Translations under genes and position numbers: made by a program
In this document: in pieces, positions 23,925-31,826 of the stretch
Position numbering within the stretch: the first letter of the stretch is position 1
How the letters are laid out: the number at the start of each line of letters is the position of its first letter
The notes under the pieces: generated by a model
What the model saw: the letters and a program-made list of their open reading frames with translations, nothing else
The model's database searches: none
Told to the model about the DNA's origin: nothing
Assembly: GCA_001776545.1 (NCBI GenBank)
Contig: MFBZ01000025.1
Span: 1 to 40,691, forward strand
Origin: Candidatus Curtissbacteria bacterium RIFCSPLOWO2_12_FULL_41_16
Lineage (GTDB): Bacteria > Patescibacteriota > Microgenomatia > Curtissbacterales > GWA2-41-24
DNA length: 40,691 nt
Direction of reading: 5' to 3'

Positions 23925-24446
23925 ATGTATAAATCCATCGCCATCTCCGGACAGATTGCCGCAGGGTCCTCAACCGCTGCTAAGGCTTTAGCCGAGAGAC
24001 TCAACCTTGAATACCACTCCGCTGGGGATTTCTTTCGCCAATATATGCTCCAGCATAACATCCCCCTTTATGACAAGTCCCAAATCCCAGACGAACTCGA
24101 CCGAAAAATCGACCGTAAGTTGATTCAGCTTGCCGATCACGGCGGCGCAGTCATCGATGCCGACTATATCGGCTATTTCACCAGAAACATGCTCCACGTT
24201 TTAAAAGTCTTATTGACCTGCAACGAAGAAGAAAAAATCAGAAGAGCCGTCTCCCGGGTCCATACTCACAAAGAAACAGCCGAAGAAGTAAACAAGCGTC
24301 AAGAGGAGCTTTACAAAAAGTTCCATAAAATCTATTCCGCAGAAGATTATCTCAATCCAAAGTTTTTTGATCTGGTGATTGATACTACTAGAACTGGTCC
24401 AGAAAAAGTTGTCGAACAGATTTTAAAGAAATTTAGAGGAAATTAA
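23925..24446 (+). CDS. Cytidylate kinase-like protein (short, archaeal-type)
   Basis: P-loop nucleoside monophosphate kinase of 173 residues. The P-loop reads SGQIAAGSST, and the layout SAGDFFRQYML resembles the type-2/archaeal cytidylate kinases, which phosphorylate CMP and dCMP. An archaeal-type AMP/CMP kinase of other specificity is an alternative. It follows atpC and may be on the same transcript. The 155 bases after it contain no credible gene. Confidence 0.78.
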   Translation: MYKSIAISGQIAAGSSTAAKALAERLNLEYHSAGDFFRQYMLQHNIPLYDKSQIPDELDRKIDRKLIQLADHGGAVIDADYIGYFTRNMLHVLKVLLTCNEEEKIRRAVSRVHTHKETAEEVNKRQEELYKKFHKIYSAEDYLNPKFFDLVIDTTRTGPEKVVEQILKKFRGN

Positions 24447-24601
24447 GGATATTTAGGGAATTTAGAACATTAAGGTTATTAAGGAAAATGTGATCAACTT
24501 GTCAGCGACTATCAAGGACTAATAATTGGCATTAATAAATTCGTAAAATATATTATCAGGAAGAGAGATGCCACGAAAAAGTAATTCTTCAATATCCTCA
24601 A

Positions 24602-25573
24602 TTACCTAAATACCCTCCCACTAAGTCCAAACTTGGCATTCAAGGCTTTCAGAAAATGTTGCTTATCAAAATATCCAAACTTCACTCTATATCTCCCTCT
24701 TTCCACTTTCACACTTTGCCTGCCCGCCAAAGCCCTTCGGGTCTGAGCCTCAGGTCTTCGACTCCGACCATTCGGCCTTGAGCTCATGGCCGAGAGGGGT
24801 CGCTCAGACTCGAGGAGGTCGAAGACCTTGGCGTCGGCGGGACTTTGACTAATCTTTGTATGCTCCTGCCCATCAACAATTAAAGAAACATCATCGCCTT
24901 TTCTTACCTTAATCTCCACAACATCATTTGGTGAAAGAGCCACCGAAGGAATCGACAATCCAACAGCGTTGATCGGCGTAATCAAAAAACAATCAACCTC
25001 AGGCTCTACAATCGGCCCGCCGGCCGAAAGTGAATAAGCAGTCGATCCGGTTTGGGTCGAAACAATCACGCCATCCCCCACAATTTCTAAAAATTTTTGC
25101 CCGTTAACCGTAATTTCTAAATCAACCACCCGATACATCCCCTTGACTACGACTTCATTCAATGCCCGAAAATTTCCACCTTCGAGGTGGGCTTGTCCTG
25201 AGTTATATCGAAGGGCTCTGACTCCTCGAAGGTGGAAATTTTTGCTGATCCCGGCTTCGAGCGTCATTCGCTCCGAAATAAAATACTTACCATCGATCAA
25301 TTTCTCGATTGCTCCCTGCCACTCACTTCCCTCCGCCGCTGTCAAAAACCCAAGTGTCCCGGCATTAATCCCCACAAACGGCACATTAAGCTCAACATGC
25401 TCGCAAGCCGCATGAAGCAGTATTCCATCCCCACCAAGAGTAACAACGAGGTCCGACCTCGTCAAATTCGTATCCAAGACCTCATGGCCTCTGGTTTCCA
25501 GATACTTTTTGACCTTCTTAGCAAGGTCACGGGCTTTAGGGATATCTTCAGCCACAACAATCCCAAATTTCAC
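24602..25573 (-). CDS. nadK: NAD kinase with two repeat insertions
   Basis: Phosphorylates NAD to NADP. Motifs: TLGGDGILLHA (GGDG), NAGTLGFLT, ALNEVVV and DGVIVSTQTGSTAYSLSAGGP. The GTG start at 25573 immediately follows the PP2C stop. The 323 residues are some 50-60 more than common because two repeat modules are translated: about residues 110-134 (HLRGVRALRYNSGQAHLEGG, before NEVVV) and 244-285 (LLESERPLSAMSSRPNGRSR and on). Both lie outside the catalytic motifs. The second is the reverse complement of the module in the exonuclease gene. Confidence 0.93.
   Translation of the reverse strand: MKFGIVVAEDIPKARDLAKKVKKYLETRGHEVLDTNLTRSDLVVTLGGDGILLHAACEHVELNVPFVGINAGTLGFLTAAEGSEWQGAIEKLIDGKYFISERMTLEAGISKNFHLRGVRALRYNSGQAHLEGGNFRALNEVVVKGMYRVVDLEITVNGQKFLEIVGDGVIVSTQTGSTAYSLSAGGPIVEPEVDCFLITPINAVGLSIPSVALSPNDVVEIKVRKGDDVSLIVDGQEHTKISQSPADAKVFDLLESERPLSAMSSRPNGRSRRPEAQTRRALAGRQSVKVERGRYRVKFGYFDKQHFLKALNAKFGLSGRVFR
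24717..24842. repeat. GC-rich module J inside nadK
   Basis: Blocks 24753-24777 and 24780-24817 are the reverse complement of 7829-7853 and 7750-7787 in the exonuclease gene (25/25 and 37/38 bases by eye). The module is bounded by GCCCGCC/GGCGGG inverted ends. It is read in the opposite sense in nadK but still lacks stops. Confidence 0.85.
25170..25242. repeat. Nested palindromic module inside nadK (families F and G)
   Basis: Outer arms AAATTTCCACCTTCGAGG and CCTCGAAGGTGGAAATTT are perfectly inverted; between them lies a degenerate TCCTGAGTTATATCGAAGGG palindrome and GACTCC. Same construction as at 34618-34673. Confidence 0.8.
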
Positions 25574-26392
25574 CTAAAATACCTCCACAACTACTGCCGA
25601 AATATCATCCGGCTTTGCTCGAATATTCTCTTCCTTAGGAATCACTGAACGATTCTTTGCTTTCTCGACCAAAGCCTCCGCAACATCTCCACCCTCCGCT
25701 ACAACTTCTTCGATTTCTCTTGTGGTTAGATTATCATGAACACCATCAGAAGTCAGTATTATCATATCTCCCCTATTTAACTTTTCGCGATACAAATGAA
25801 CACCTATTTCCTGATCGGATCCAAGACTTTGTGTAACTATATTTCTCTGACGAAAAATTGCATAGTCGTATTTGTCAAGGTCGCTACCATCGGTATCATC
25901 AAACTCCTCTCTAAGAACAACCGGAATAAGACTATCATCCTCGGTAATTAGTCTCAAATTTCCCTCTCTAAGCAAATATGCCCTGCTGTCGCCGACGCTT
26001 CCTATAACCGCTGTCTTTCCATTGTCATCTTCTACTATTTTAACAATGACACAAGTTGTCGCCCCACCGGGAACCTTTTCGGAAACCACTCTGGATGCTT
26101 GCTGCAGTGTCTCTTTAATTTTCTTTTCTACTTCCTCAGATTTTAAGGCAGGGTCTAAATTTGAAAGATTCGTACTGATAACCTCTATTGCAATTCTACT
26201 TGCTAATTCTCCATGTTCCAATCCACCCACCCCATCCAGTACTGCTGCCCAATTTAAACCTTTTTCCTCTTCACCATAGGGGAATCCGATCGCATCCTCA
26301 TTTCTATCCGGATGTTTCAAGCTAGCAACCGTTTTTCCGGAAAATTTAAGCTTTAATTCTTTTTGAGGAAGTTGTTCTGAGCGTTGATCCAT
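25574..26392 (-). CDS. PP2C-family serine/threonine phosphatase
   Basis: PPM-family metal-dependent phosphatase, 272 residues. Metal-binding motifs are seen in order: HPDRNEDA, AAVLDGVGG, GSVGDSRAYL and LTSDGVHDNL. It would remove phosphate from Ser/Thr of target proteins; no partner kinase is in the window. Soluble, no membrane segment. Its stop abuts the nadK GTG, so both are probably cotranslated. No repeat insertion is visible. Confidence 0.92.
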   Translation of the reverse strand: MDQRSEQLPQKELKLKFSGKTVASLKHPDRNEDAIGFPYGEEEKGLNWAAVLDGVGGLEHGELASRIAIEVISTNLSNLDPALKSEEVEKKIKETLQQASRVVSEKVPGGATTCVIVKIVEDDNGKTAVIGSVGDSRAYLLREGNLRLITEDDSLIPVVLREEFDDTDGSDLDKYDYAIFRQRNIVTQSLGSDQEIGVHLYREKLNRGDMIILTSDGVHDNLTTREIEEVVAEGGDVAEALVEKAKNRSVIPKEENIRAKPDDISAVVVEVF

Positions 26393-26420
26393 AGCTAGAT
26401 TATACTTACAAGATGACCTG

Positions 26421-26492
26421 TGGGCTCGGAAGGAGTCGAACCTTCTGCATCGACTTTATAAGAGTCGCGTTCTACCGTTGAACTACGAGCCC
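26421..26492 (-). tRNA. tRNA with anticodon TAT (tRNA-Ile, AUA)
   Basis: A complete cloverleaf: acceptor GGGCTCG/CGAGCCC, D arm GTTC-AACGGTA-GAAC, anticodon stem CGACT/AGTCG with loop CTTATAA, T arm GAAGG-TTCGACT-CCTTC. The anticodon reads TAT, for isoleucine AUA. Most bacteria read AUA with a lysidine-modified CAT tRNA instead, so this is uncommon. The T and acceptor arms are intact; CCA is not encoded. Two tRNA 5' halves lie directly upstream. Confidence 0.85.
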
Positions 26493-26540
26493 TTGAGCCA
26501 GATATAAGAGTAGTGCTCTAACCGCTGAGCTACTGGCCCC
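26493..26540 (-). pseudogene. tRNA 5' half, truncated in the anticodon loop
   Basis: On the minus strand GGGGCCAGTAGCTCAGCGGT continues through a D stem (GCTC/GAGC) and CTACT, then loop CTTATA, after which no matching anticodon strand, variable arm or T arm follows. The complete TAT tRNA starts directly afterwards. Confidence 0.7.
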
Positions 26541-26590
26541 ATTCTTACCGCTTATTTAAGAGTCCCGTTTTGCCGTTAAACTACGGATCC
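26541..26590 (-). pseudogene. tRNA 5' half, truncated in the anticodon loop (second)
   Basis: On the minus strand GGATCCGTAGTTTAACGGCA begins a tRNA-like 5' half: D stem GTTT/AAAC, then GGGACTCTTAAAT, after which the anticodon stem fails to close and the next half begins. The ACTCTTAWA stretch is shared by all three tRNA-like units. Confidence 0.65.
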
Positions 26591-26618
26591 TGATCAAGCT
26601 AATTTTAACAGGAAAAGT

Positions 26619-26999
26619 TTATGGAGCCAACTCCGGATGTTTGCCAAAAATGCCATTTATTGACGCTTTAATTTGTTTTTGCGTCTCTTTTGGACGAAAT
26701 GCGCCACGGCTTGCCCGCCGAACTAAATCCTGGAAATTTTCCGTGGCCTCCACCAACTCTTTAATAGCCATAACTTTTTCTTTTGCCTGCAAATCATCGA
26801 TATAAACACCGATTTTTTCTGAAGTCGGCCGTCCGTAAAGGTCAGCGGTGACCGACTTAAACCTTAGTCTAAAACCATTTTGGGCAATAACCCGCCAGAA
26901 TAAATTTTCTGGTTTGAATTCAAATTCTGCGGGCTCTAAGAACGCGACCGGGGAAACAACTCCTTCTTCTATTCGCTCGGTTAGCCGTGAATCAACCAT
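26619..26999 (-). CDS. Hypothetical protein, 126 aa
   Basis: 126 residues from ATG 26999, preceded by GGAGGGTGA at good spacing (a TTG one codon earlier is less likely). Soluble and mixed alpha/beta; ENLFWRVIAQNGFRLRFKSV then a helical second half ending GIFGKHPELAP. No family recognised. It lies 50 bases downstream of the TraG/TraD-like gene and may belong to the same functional cluster. Confidence 0.65.
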   Translation of the reverse strand: MVDSRLTERIEEGVVSPVAFLEPAEFEFKPENLFWRVIAQNGFRLRFKSVTADLYGRPTSEKIGVYIDDLQAKEKVMAIKELVEATENFQDLVRRASRGAFRPKETQKQIKASINGIFGKHPELAP

Positions 27000-27051
27000 C
27001 AAATCACCCTCCAGATTTCATTGCTAAAAACTACAGCCCTGCTTGCCTCGC

Positions 27052-29415
27052 CTACAATCGGGCCCGGTGCACAATCTCCGCGTCAACCACGTTGACGTCG
27101 CGGCCGTAGCGCAGGCGTGAGAGCTGCTTTATCATCTCGGCTATACGCACATCGCGCTCGACCTTTGATAAATCGCGGGTCGTATCTAAAGAAAAAGGCG
27201 GTACCGGTTCGTTTCTGACAATAGTCTTTACATAGGCCTGAAACCTTTCGACATTTATAAGATCAGTCTCATTAAAAACAGGCGTAAACTCGTGCTGCAG
27301 GTAATTGGCATCAGTCACCCCAACTCTAAAACTAACCAAAGTTCCCACGTTTCCAAAAACCGCGTTTTTAACGTCTTCTTCGATCTGTCCGATAAATTGG
27401 TTGGCTACTATTAAATTAAGTCTGAATTTCCTGGCCTCTGCCAAAATGTCGGCGAATGTTTCCGTGGCAAAGTTTTGAAACTCGTCAACGTAAAGGAAAA
27501 AGTCCGGCCGCTGCTCTTCGGCAACATCCTGCCTGCTCATGGCCGCAACCAAAATTTTAGGCACCAAAACCAGCCCTAAGAAGCTCGAATTTTCCTCGCC
27601 AACTCGCCCTTTGGAAAGATTGACAATTAAAATCTTTTTATTGTCCATAATATCGCGAAGATTAAAAGCGCTCTTTGACTGGCCGATGATATTCCTTATC
27701 ATCCGGTTAGTCACAAATCTGCCGAATTTGGAAACGATGTAGTCCAAAACTTCCGATTTATGGAAGTCAGCAGTCTGTGCGATCTGGTCTGTCCAATAAC
27801 GCCGCACCACCGGATCGTCAACCTTGGGGAGTAGTTCCTGAACAAACCGGGCATCAGTTAACACCCTAACTACTTCCACAAAAGTGTTGCCGGGCTCGGA
27901 CATAACTGTCAACATGGCATTTCTGATGGCATGCTCAAATCGCGGACCGATGATACCGGTTTTATGCGGATCATAAAGTTTGTACATTAAACCAACAATG
28001 TAGGTTGCCACAAAATGCTTCTCCTGCTCGCTTTGAGCCTCAAGCATATTCATGCCAATCGGCCGCTCAGTGTCTGCCGGGTTAAAGTAAATAACATCCT
28101 CGGCTCTCTCTGGCGGGATCATATTCAAAATATCCTCTGCCGCGTCTCCGTGAGGATCAATAAAAGCAACGCCTGCGCCGGAGCGAATATCCTGCATCAG
28201 CATATATTTCAAAAGCTCGGTCTTGCCGGTTCCCGTTTTACCGACAATGTAAACATGGCGCCTCCTGTCATCATCTGCGATATAGACTTCTTTAGTTGTT
28301 CCCCGATAAACACTTTTGCCCAAATGAAGCCCCGAAGCGGGAATTTGGGCCGGTGCCGGAGCACGCTTGGCATTAACCCAAAAGATACCGGGCGTTTCCA
28401 CGGTTTTATTGGGAAGATGAAAAACACCTGCCAACTCTTCGGCATTTAAAACTGAGGACTTACCAAAAATCGGCATGTACCTGTAGACAAAATCGACTAA
28501 AAATTGTTTCTTGAATCTTATCCCGGCAGTAGTAAAACCATTATATTCCGATGTAAACTGGGCAAAAGTTGATTTAATGTTGTCAACGTGAACCTTGGCA
28601 TCCTCATCAGTCTTGGCGGAAACCACAATTCTGACAACCACATCAAATCCGGCCTTTGAACACTTGTTTTCGATTGCCTCCATTTTCTTGGGATCCGGCG
28701 GTGTCTTGCCTTCGTTTTTTGGTGAAAGTTCTGCTTGTTTTGTTTTGGTAACATATCTTTTGCCTGCCGCTTTCCACTTTCCCGAAGCCGGCAAGGCCAA
28801 AATTTGCACAACCGCCCCCTCGCCAAGCTGCATTTTTGCCATTGCCGAGGTTACAGAAGATAAAGGGTCTGTTGCCAGTTCCTTGTAAGTTTTTATCGGG
28901 TAGTAACCTGCGCTTTTTAACTTCAAGGCAGCAAATGCCAGCTTGCCATCTTCAGAAAAAATATTATATTCTTCAAGTTCGCGAACATCTGCCCCGGGAT
29001 ATGCGCCATGAATTTGCTTTTCGACCAGATCCTGCAAGCTTTTTGAACATGAAACATAGAATTTAATTTCCTCGGGAAGCGCCACAATCTCTAAAGAAAT
29101 ATGGTCTTGAGGCTTTAAAAACGAAAGGGTGCCTCCTTTATAAATTGAATATAAAGAAGAAAACATTTGCTCTGCGGCATCGATTTTGATTTCGTTATCT
29201 CTGGGCACTGCGACCGAAAGCAATACAAAATCCAAAGACCTCTCTTCTCTGTCGCGATTTCGCATCCAAAGTATCCAGGCCCAGCCTACGATAAATGCTA
29301 AAAGTCCCAAAACTAAAAGGGCTAAGGCCAAAAAGCCCAAGGACCTTAAAAAAAGCTCAAAACCGCTTAACGCGTCAATTTGACCAACAGCGCGAGTTGT
29401 TTCTTCAATCGGCAT
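27052..29415 (-). CDS. TraG/TraD/VirB4-like membrane ATPase of the type IV secretion/DNA-transfer type
   Basis: 787 residues: an N-terminal transmembrane helix (LGFLALALLVLGLLAFIVGW, near 26-45), a long non-ATPase region (about 55-370), then a P-loop ATPase domain with Walker A VGKTGTGKTELLKY near 393 and Walker B FFLYVDEFQNF near 630. HGDAAEDI after FIDPHGD is typical of VirD4/TraG-type coupling ATPases. Such proteins with this N-terminal region are widespread in Patescibacteria and may drive DNA uptake/transfer or a type IV-pilus-like process; their role is not settled. No relaxase or mating-pair genes lie nearby, so a conjugative element is not indicated. A tail-anchored small protein lies just upstream. 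Confidence 0.85.
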   Translation of the reverse strand: MPIEETTRAVGQIDALSGFELFLRSLGFLALALLVLGLLAFIVGWAWILWMRNRDREERSLDFVLLSVAVPRDNEIKIDAAEQMFSSLYSIYKGGTLSFLKPQDHISLEIVALPEEIKFYVSCSKSLQDLVEKQIHGAYPGADVRELEEYNIFSEDGKLAFAALKLKSAGYYPIKTYKELATDPLSSVTSAMAKMQLGEGAVVQILALPASGKWKAAGKRYVTKTKQAELSPKNEGKTPPDPKKMEAIENKCSKAGFDVVVRIVVSAKTDEDAKVHVDNIKSTFAQFTSEYNGFTTAGIRFKKQFLVDFVYRYMPIFGKSSVLNAEELAGVFHLPNKTVETPGIFWVNAKRAPAPAQIPASGLHLGKSVYRGTTKEVYIADDDRRRHVYIVGKTGTGKTELLKYMLMQDIRSGAGVAFIDPHGDAAEDILNMIPPERAEDVIYFNPADTERPIGMNMLEAQSEQEKHFVATYIVGLMYKLYDPHKTGIIGPRFEHAIRNAMLTVMSEPGNTFVEVVRVLTDARFVQELLPKVDDPVVRRYWTDQIAQTADFHKSEVLDYIVSKFGRFVTNRMIRNIIGQSKSAFNLRDIMDNKKILIVNLSKGRVGEENSSFLGLVLVPKILVAAMSRQDVAEEQRPDFFLYVDEFQNFATETFADILAEARKFRLNLIVANQFIGQIEEDVKNAVFGNVGTLVSFRVGVTDANYLQHEFTPVFNETDLINVERFQAYVKTIVRNEPVPPFSLDTTRDLSKVERDVRIAEMIKQLSRLRYGRDVNVVDAEIVHRARL

Positions 29416-29420
29416 ATTTC

Positions 29421-29493
29421 AGCGTCTAGTGAATTAGTTAATTAGCGTTTAGATAATAATTTCTAGACGCTAGACGCTAACTAACTAAACGCT
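29421..29493. repeat. TAGCGTCTAG inverted/tandem repeat
   Basis: AGCGTCTAG (29421-29429) and CTAGACGCT (29463-29471) are inverted; AGCGTTTAG and TAACTAACTAAACGCT extend the arms. It fills the spacer between the tail-anchored protein gene and the TraG-like gene. A stem without U-tract; probably a repeat rather than a terminator. Confidence 0.6.
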
Positions 29494-30029
29494 TAATTCG
29501 CCCCCTTCCTAAATACCACCCTCATCGTATGCTTATGAGCTATCTTAATTAGTCTGCCGATCCAGATTGCCAATACCATCAGACTTGAAGCACCAACTAC
29601 CACTTTGTCAAAAACTTTCCCGGTCAATTTTGCCGAAAGTCCCCTCTTATAAGTCGCTCCAGAAATTGGTAAATCTAAAGTAGTACCACTTTTGACAACT
29701 TCTTCTGCCGCGGCCTGCGAACCATAAACCCCCACATCCTCAACGTCAGGTGGAATTTCCGGCTCTGGTTTTGCTTGTACAATCTCCTTAACTGACTCTT
29801 GAACTTTTCCAATCAATTCTTTGTCAAGTGCTTCTGCCGTCGTCTTAATTTCCGCCATAATCTTATCCTCATCACTTGCCTTTGGCTCTTGTTCTTTAGC
29901 CTTTGGTGCGCCGGGTGGCGCAACCGGCACATTCGCCGAAACCTTATCAGCTGCAGACACCGTTCCTTTTATTGAATCGTCACTTTGATCAGAAGAAACA
30001 CCAATCGGCAGATCAGTCGGGACAGACAT
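29493..30029 (-). CDS. Tail-anchored hypothetical protein
   Basis: 178 residues. The first 120 are low-complexity, Pro/Ala/Glu/Lys-rich and probably disordered (APPGAPKAKEQEPKASDEDK); a single hydrophobic helix follows near the end (VVVGASSLMVLAIWIGRLI), with a basic tail KHTMRVVFRKG. So it is anchored by its C-terminus. It precedes the TraG/TraD-like ATPase on the same strand, and I infer that the two act together at the membrane. No known family. Confidence 0.65.
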   Translation of the reverse strand: MSVPTDLPIGVSSDQSDDSIKGTVSAADKVSANVPVAPPGAPKAKEQEPKASDEDKIMAEIKTTAEALDKELIGKVQESVKEIVQAKPEPEIPPDVEDVGVYGSQAAAEEVVKSGTTLDLPISGATYKRGLSAKLTGKVFDKVVVGASSLMVLAIWIGRLIKIAHKHTMRVVFRKGAN

Positions 30030-30093
30030 TGAAGTAATTATATCTGAAATTGTTGAATTGTTAAATTGTTAGATTGTTAAGAGGGCCCGCATC

Positions 30094-30909
30094 TCACTTC
30101 CGCCCTCCCCCCAAAAACAAAAAATCATAAACCAACCCAAAAAGTGCGCCTGTTGCCGGACCAACAATCCAAACTGTAATATCAGATGAGCCAGAAATCA
30201 AAAGCGGCCCCAAAGCCCTGGCCGGATTAAGGACTGCACCTGTCAATGGCCCCGCAAACACCCCGGCGATCAAAACAATTAACCCAACAGCCAGAGGCCC
30301 GAAACTAACCGACCCCCGCTTGTCAACAAGCGTTGCAAAAACTACAAAAACTAAAATTGCCGTCAAAGTTGCCTCAATCACAAGGCCTGTTTGATCAGAA
30401 ATTCCCGCCCCCAAAGCCGGACCTCCCAGCTTATATTGCAAAGAATCAGTACCAAAAATAAAAAGCAGAAGTCCTGCTGCCGTAAAACTGGCCAAAATCT
30501 GCGCGCACATATAAAAAACCGCCACTGTCCCTCTCACCTTTTGACTAAGCCACAGCGCCAAAGTCACCGCCGGATTAAGATGACCGCCGGAAATATTAAC
30601 CGTTGCCAGCATCATCGTGGTGATCGAAAGACCAGTCACCAAAGCTACCCCCAAAAGCCCCACCTCTCCAAAAAAAATATTGGTTAAAACCGCGCCGGAG
30701 GAGATAAACACAAAAACAAAAGTCCCCAAAAACTCCGCCACATAGGCCCGCCACGGGCTAAGCCAAGTTTTTAAAAATCGCCAGGAACCCACACCCCGAT
30801 TAGACCACTTTAAGGGAAAAATTGTCAACGACAAAACTATTGATACAACTGGTAGAATAAAAAGAGGAACAAAGATGAAACTCTTTATTTTGAGCGAAGC
30901 GAGAATCAA
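30094..30909 (-). CDS. Aquaporin/MIP family channel
   Basis: Six-helix major intrinsic protein with both half-helix motifs: SGGHLNPAVTLAL and GAVLNPARALGPLL. The residues around them fit water-specific aquaporins better than glycerol facilitators. The longest frame begins at a TTG (30909) inside repeat-like DNA and adds a hydrophobic stretch before the first MIP helix; an in-frame GTG at 30792 (MGSWRFLKTW) gives 232 residues, a normal length, and is a good alternative start. It lies upstream of the tail-anchored protein gene on the same strand. Confidence 0.88.
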   Translation of the reverse strand: MILASLKIKSFIFVPLFILPVVSIVLSLTIFPLKWSNRGVGSWRFLKTWLSPWRAYVAEFLGTFVFVFISSGAVLTNIFFGEVGLLGVALVTGLSITTMMLATVNISGGHLNPAVTLALWLSQKVRGTVAVFYMCAQILASFTAAGLLLFIFGTDSLQYKLGGPALGAGISDQTGLVIEATLTAILVFVVFATLVDKRGSVSFGPLAVGLIVLIAGVFAGPLTGAVLNPARALGPLLISGSSDITVWIVGPATGALFGLVYDFLFLGGGRK

Positions 30910-30945
30910 ACAATGAAACTTTTTATTGACAGCGCCAACCCGCTC
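30874..30945 (+). pseudogene. Duplicated gene start (MKLFI...), possible transaldolase fossil
   Basis: ATGAAACTCTTTATT (30875) and ATGAAACTTTTTATT (30913) are near-identical and flank TTGAGCGAAGCGAGAATCAA, a repeat of the GAGCGA type. The first ATG has a GAGGA Shine-Dalgarno and an upstream TAGAAT. The second continues MKLFIDSANP, which resembles the start of transaldolase-like proteins (M-K-x-F-I-D-T/S-A-N), but the similarity ends after about 10 codons where the neighbouring minus-strand gene begins. Confidence 0.35.
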
Positions 30946-31644
30946 TCAAATCTTAACTGCTTCAGGTACTACCGCGGGGACCGCCCAGACGCTGCCATCG
31001 CCGTAGCCACGGCCCCAGTCAACGACGTACAGCTGATAGCCGGGATCGACGAACCGACCAACATCGGCAACGCCGGAGACAAACGTTTGATCGGGAGTCC
31101 TTGCGTATAAGCCTACTAATAATTTCTGGCCTCTTTCTTTTTGGTGTTTAATGTCCAGTTGGGTCCAAAATAGTGCGTGATGCATCACTGCTTTAACTCC
31201 AGGAACTGCCAGGGTTTTGGCAAAGTCAGTTTCAATCATTCCTTTTTGGCGTTCCATGAGAAGATTATTGCTTTTGGGAAGAGCTACTGCATGGCCATTT
31301 TTATCAACAAAAACCGCTGTTTCAAAATAAACGGGGAAGGTCAGATTTCTTAAAGATTCGGATTCGGTGACATAACCAAAGTAAGGGCGATCCTGTTCAT
31401 ACTGCATTCCAACCGATATAAGACCGGAGACCTGGTAGACAACAATGTCTTTGGCACCTTCTATCTCGCAAGTTTTAGCGCGAATAGCTTGACGCTGTTC
31501 GCCGCTTAACGTAAATGTGGGGATTTGAGATCTTTCCAAATCGCCCCGCATTTGCGCAAGATAAGCTTCTATTAGCTCTTTTTCCGAGGGAGGAATCCCT
31601 TGCCGACTTGCGATTCTTTGGCCTTCCTGAACCCACTCTTGCAT
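30946..31644 (-). CDS. Hypothetical protein, 232 aa
   Basis: 232 residues, soluble, no signal peptide and no recognised motif. The N-terminal 55 residues are helical (PPSEKELIEAYLAQMRGDLE); the rest has beta-rich stretches such as DIVVYQVSGLISVG and PVYFETAVFVDKNG, with tryptophan- and glycine-rich ends (VVDWGRGYGDGSVW). A near-perfect promoter lies just upstream with the ATG only about 10 bases after the -10 box. The plus-strand frame over its 3' end is a shadow. Confidence 0.65.
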   Translation of the reverse strand: MQEWVQEGQRIASRQGIPPSEKELIEAYLAQMRGDLERSQIPTFTLSGEQRQAIRAKTCEIEGAKDIVVYQVSGLISVGMQYEQDRPYFGYVTESESLRNLTFPVYFETAVFVDKNGHAVALPKSNNLLMERQKGMIETDFAKTLAVPGVKAVMHHALFWTQLDIKHQKERGQKLLVGLYARTPDQTFVSGVADVGRFVDPGYQLYVVDWGRGYGDGSVWAVPAVVPEAVKI

Positions 31645-31654
31645 ATTGTTGTGG

Positions 31655-31684
31655 ATTATAGAGCTACTATGGGTTGTTTGTCAA
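31655..31684 (-). promoter_or_regulatory. Consensus promoter, nearly leaderless, for the 232-aa gene
   Basis: On the minus strand TTGACA (31679-31684), an 18-base spacer and TATAAT (31655-31660). The ATG (31644) begins 10 bases after the -10 box, so the mRNA has at most a few leader bases. Confidence 0.75.
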
Positions 31685-31812
31685 GTTTGTTTTTTTCTCA
31701 TCAAATCAACAAACACTCGCAGTGAATTTAACAGGAGGGAGAGATTACCGCAACAATATATATGATACTTTTAATCAACCGCTTTACTGAACATTACCTT
31801 TTCCTTGTAAGA

Positions 31813-31818
31813 TATAAT
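31813..31818 (+). promoter_or_regulatory. -10 box, nearly leaderless, for the sugar kinase gene
   Basis: TATAAT lies 8 bases before the ATG at 31827; a weak -35 (TGAACA or GAACAT, 31788-31794) precedes it. Transcription would start at or just before the initiation codon. Confidence 0.5.
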
Positions 31819-31826
31819 AACTAGCG

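Noticed and set aside
24447-24601. Short hydrophobic frame after nadK (TTG start right after its stop) and a 13-codon plus-strand ORF with a Shine-Dalgarno-like sequence
   Set aside because: Both are under 30 codons in AT-rich DNA with no further support; chance is likely.
30913-31110. A 65-residue plus-strand frame starting MKLFIDSAN
   Set aside because: Only about 10 codons resemble a real gene start; the rest is antisense to the 232-residue orphan, so it is kept as a fossil start rather than a gene.
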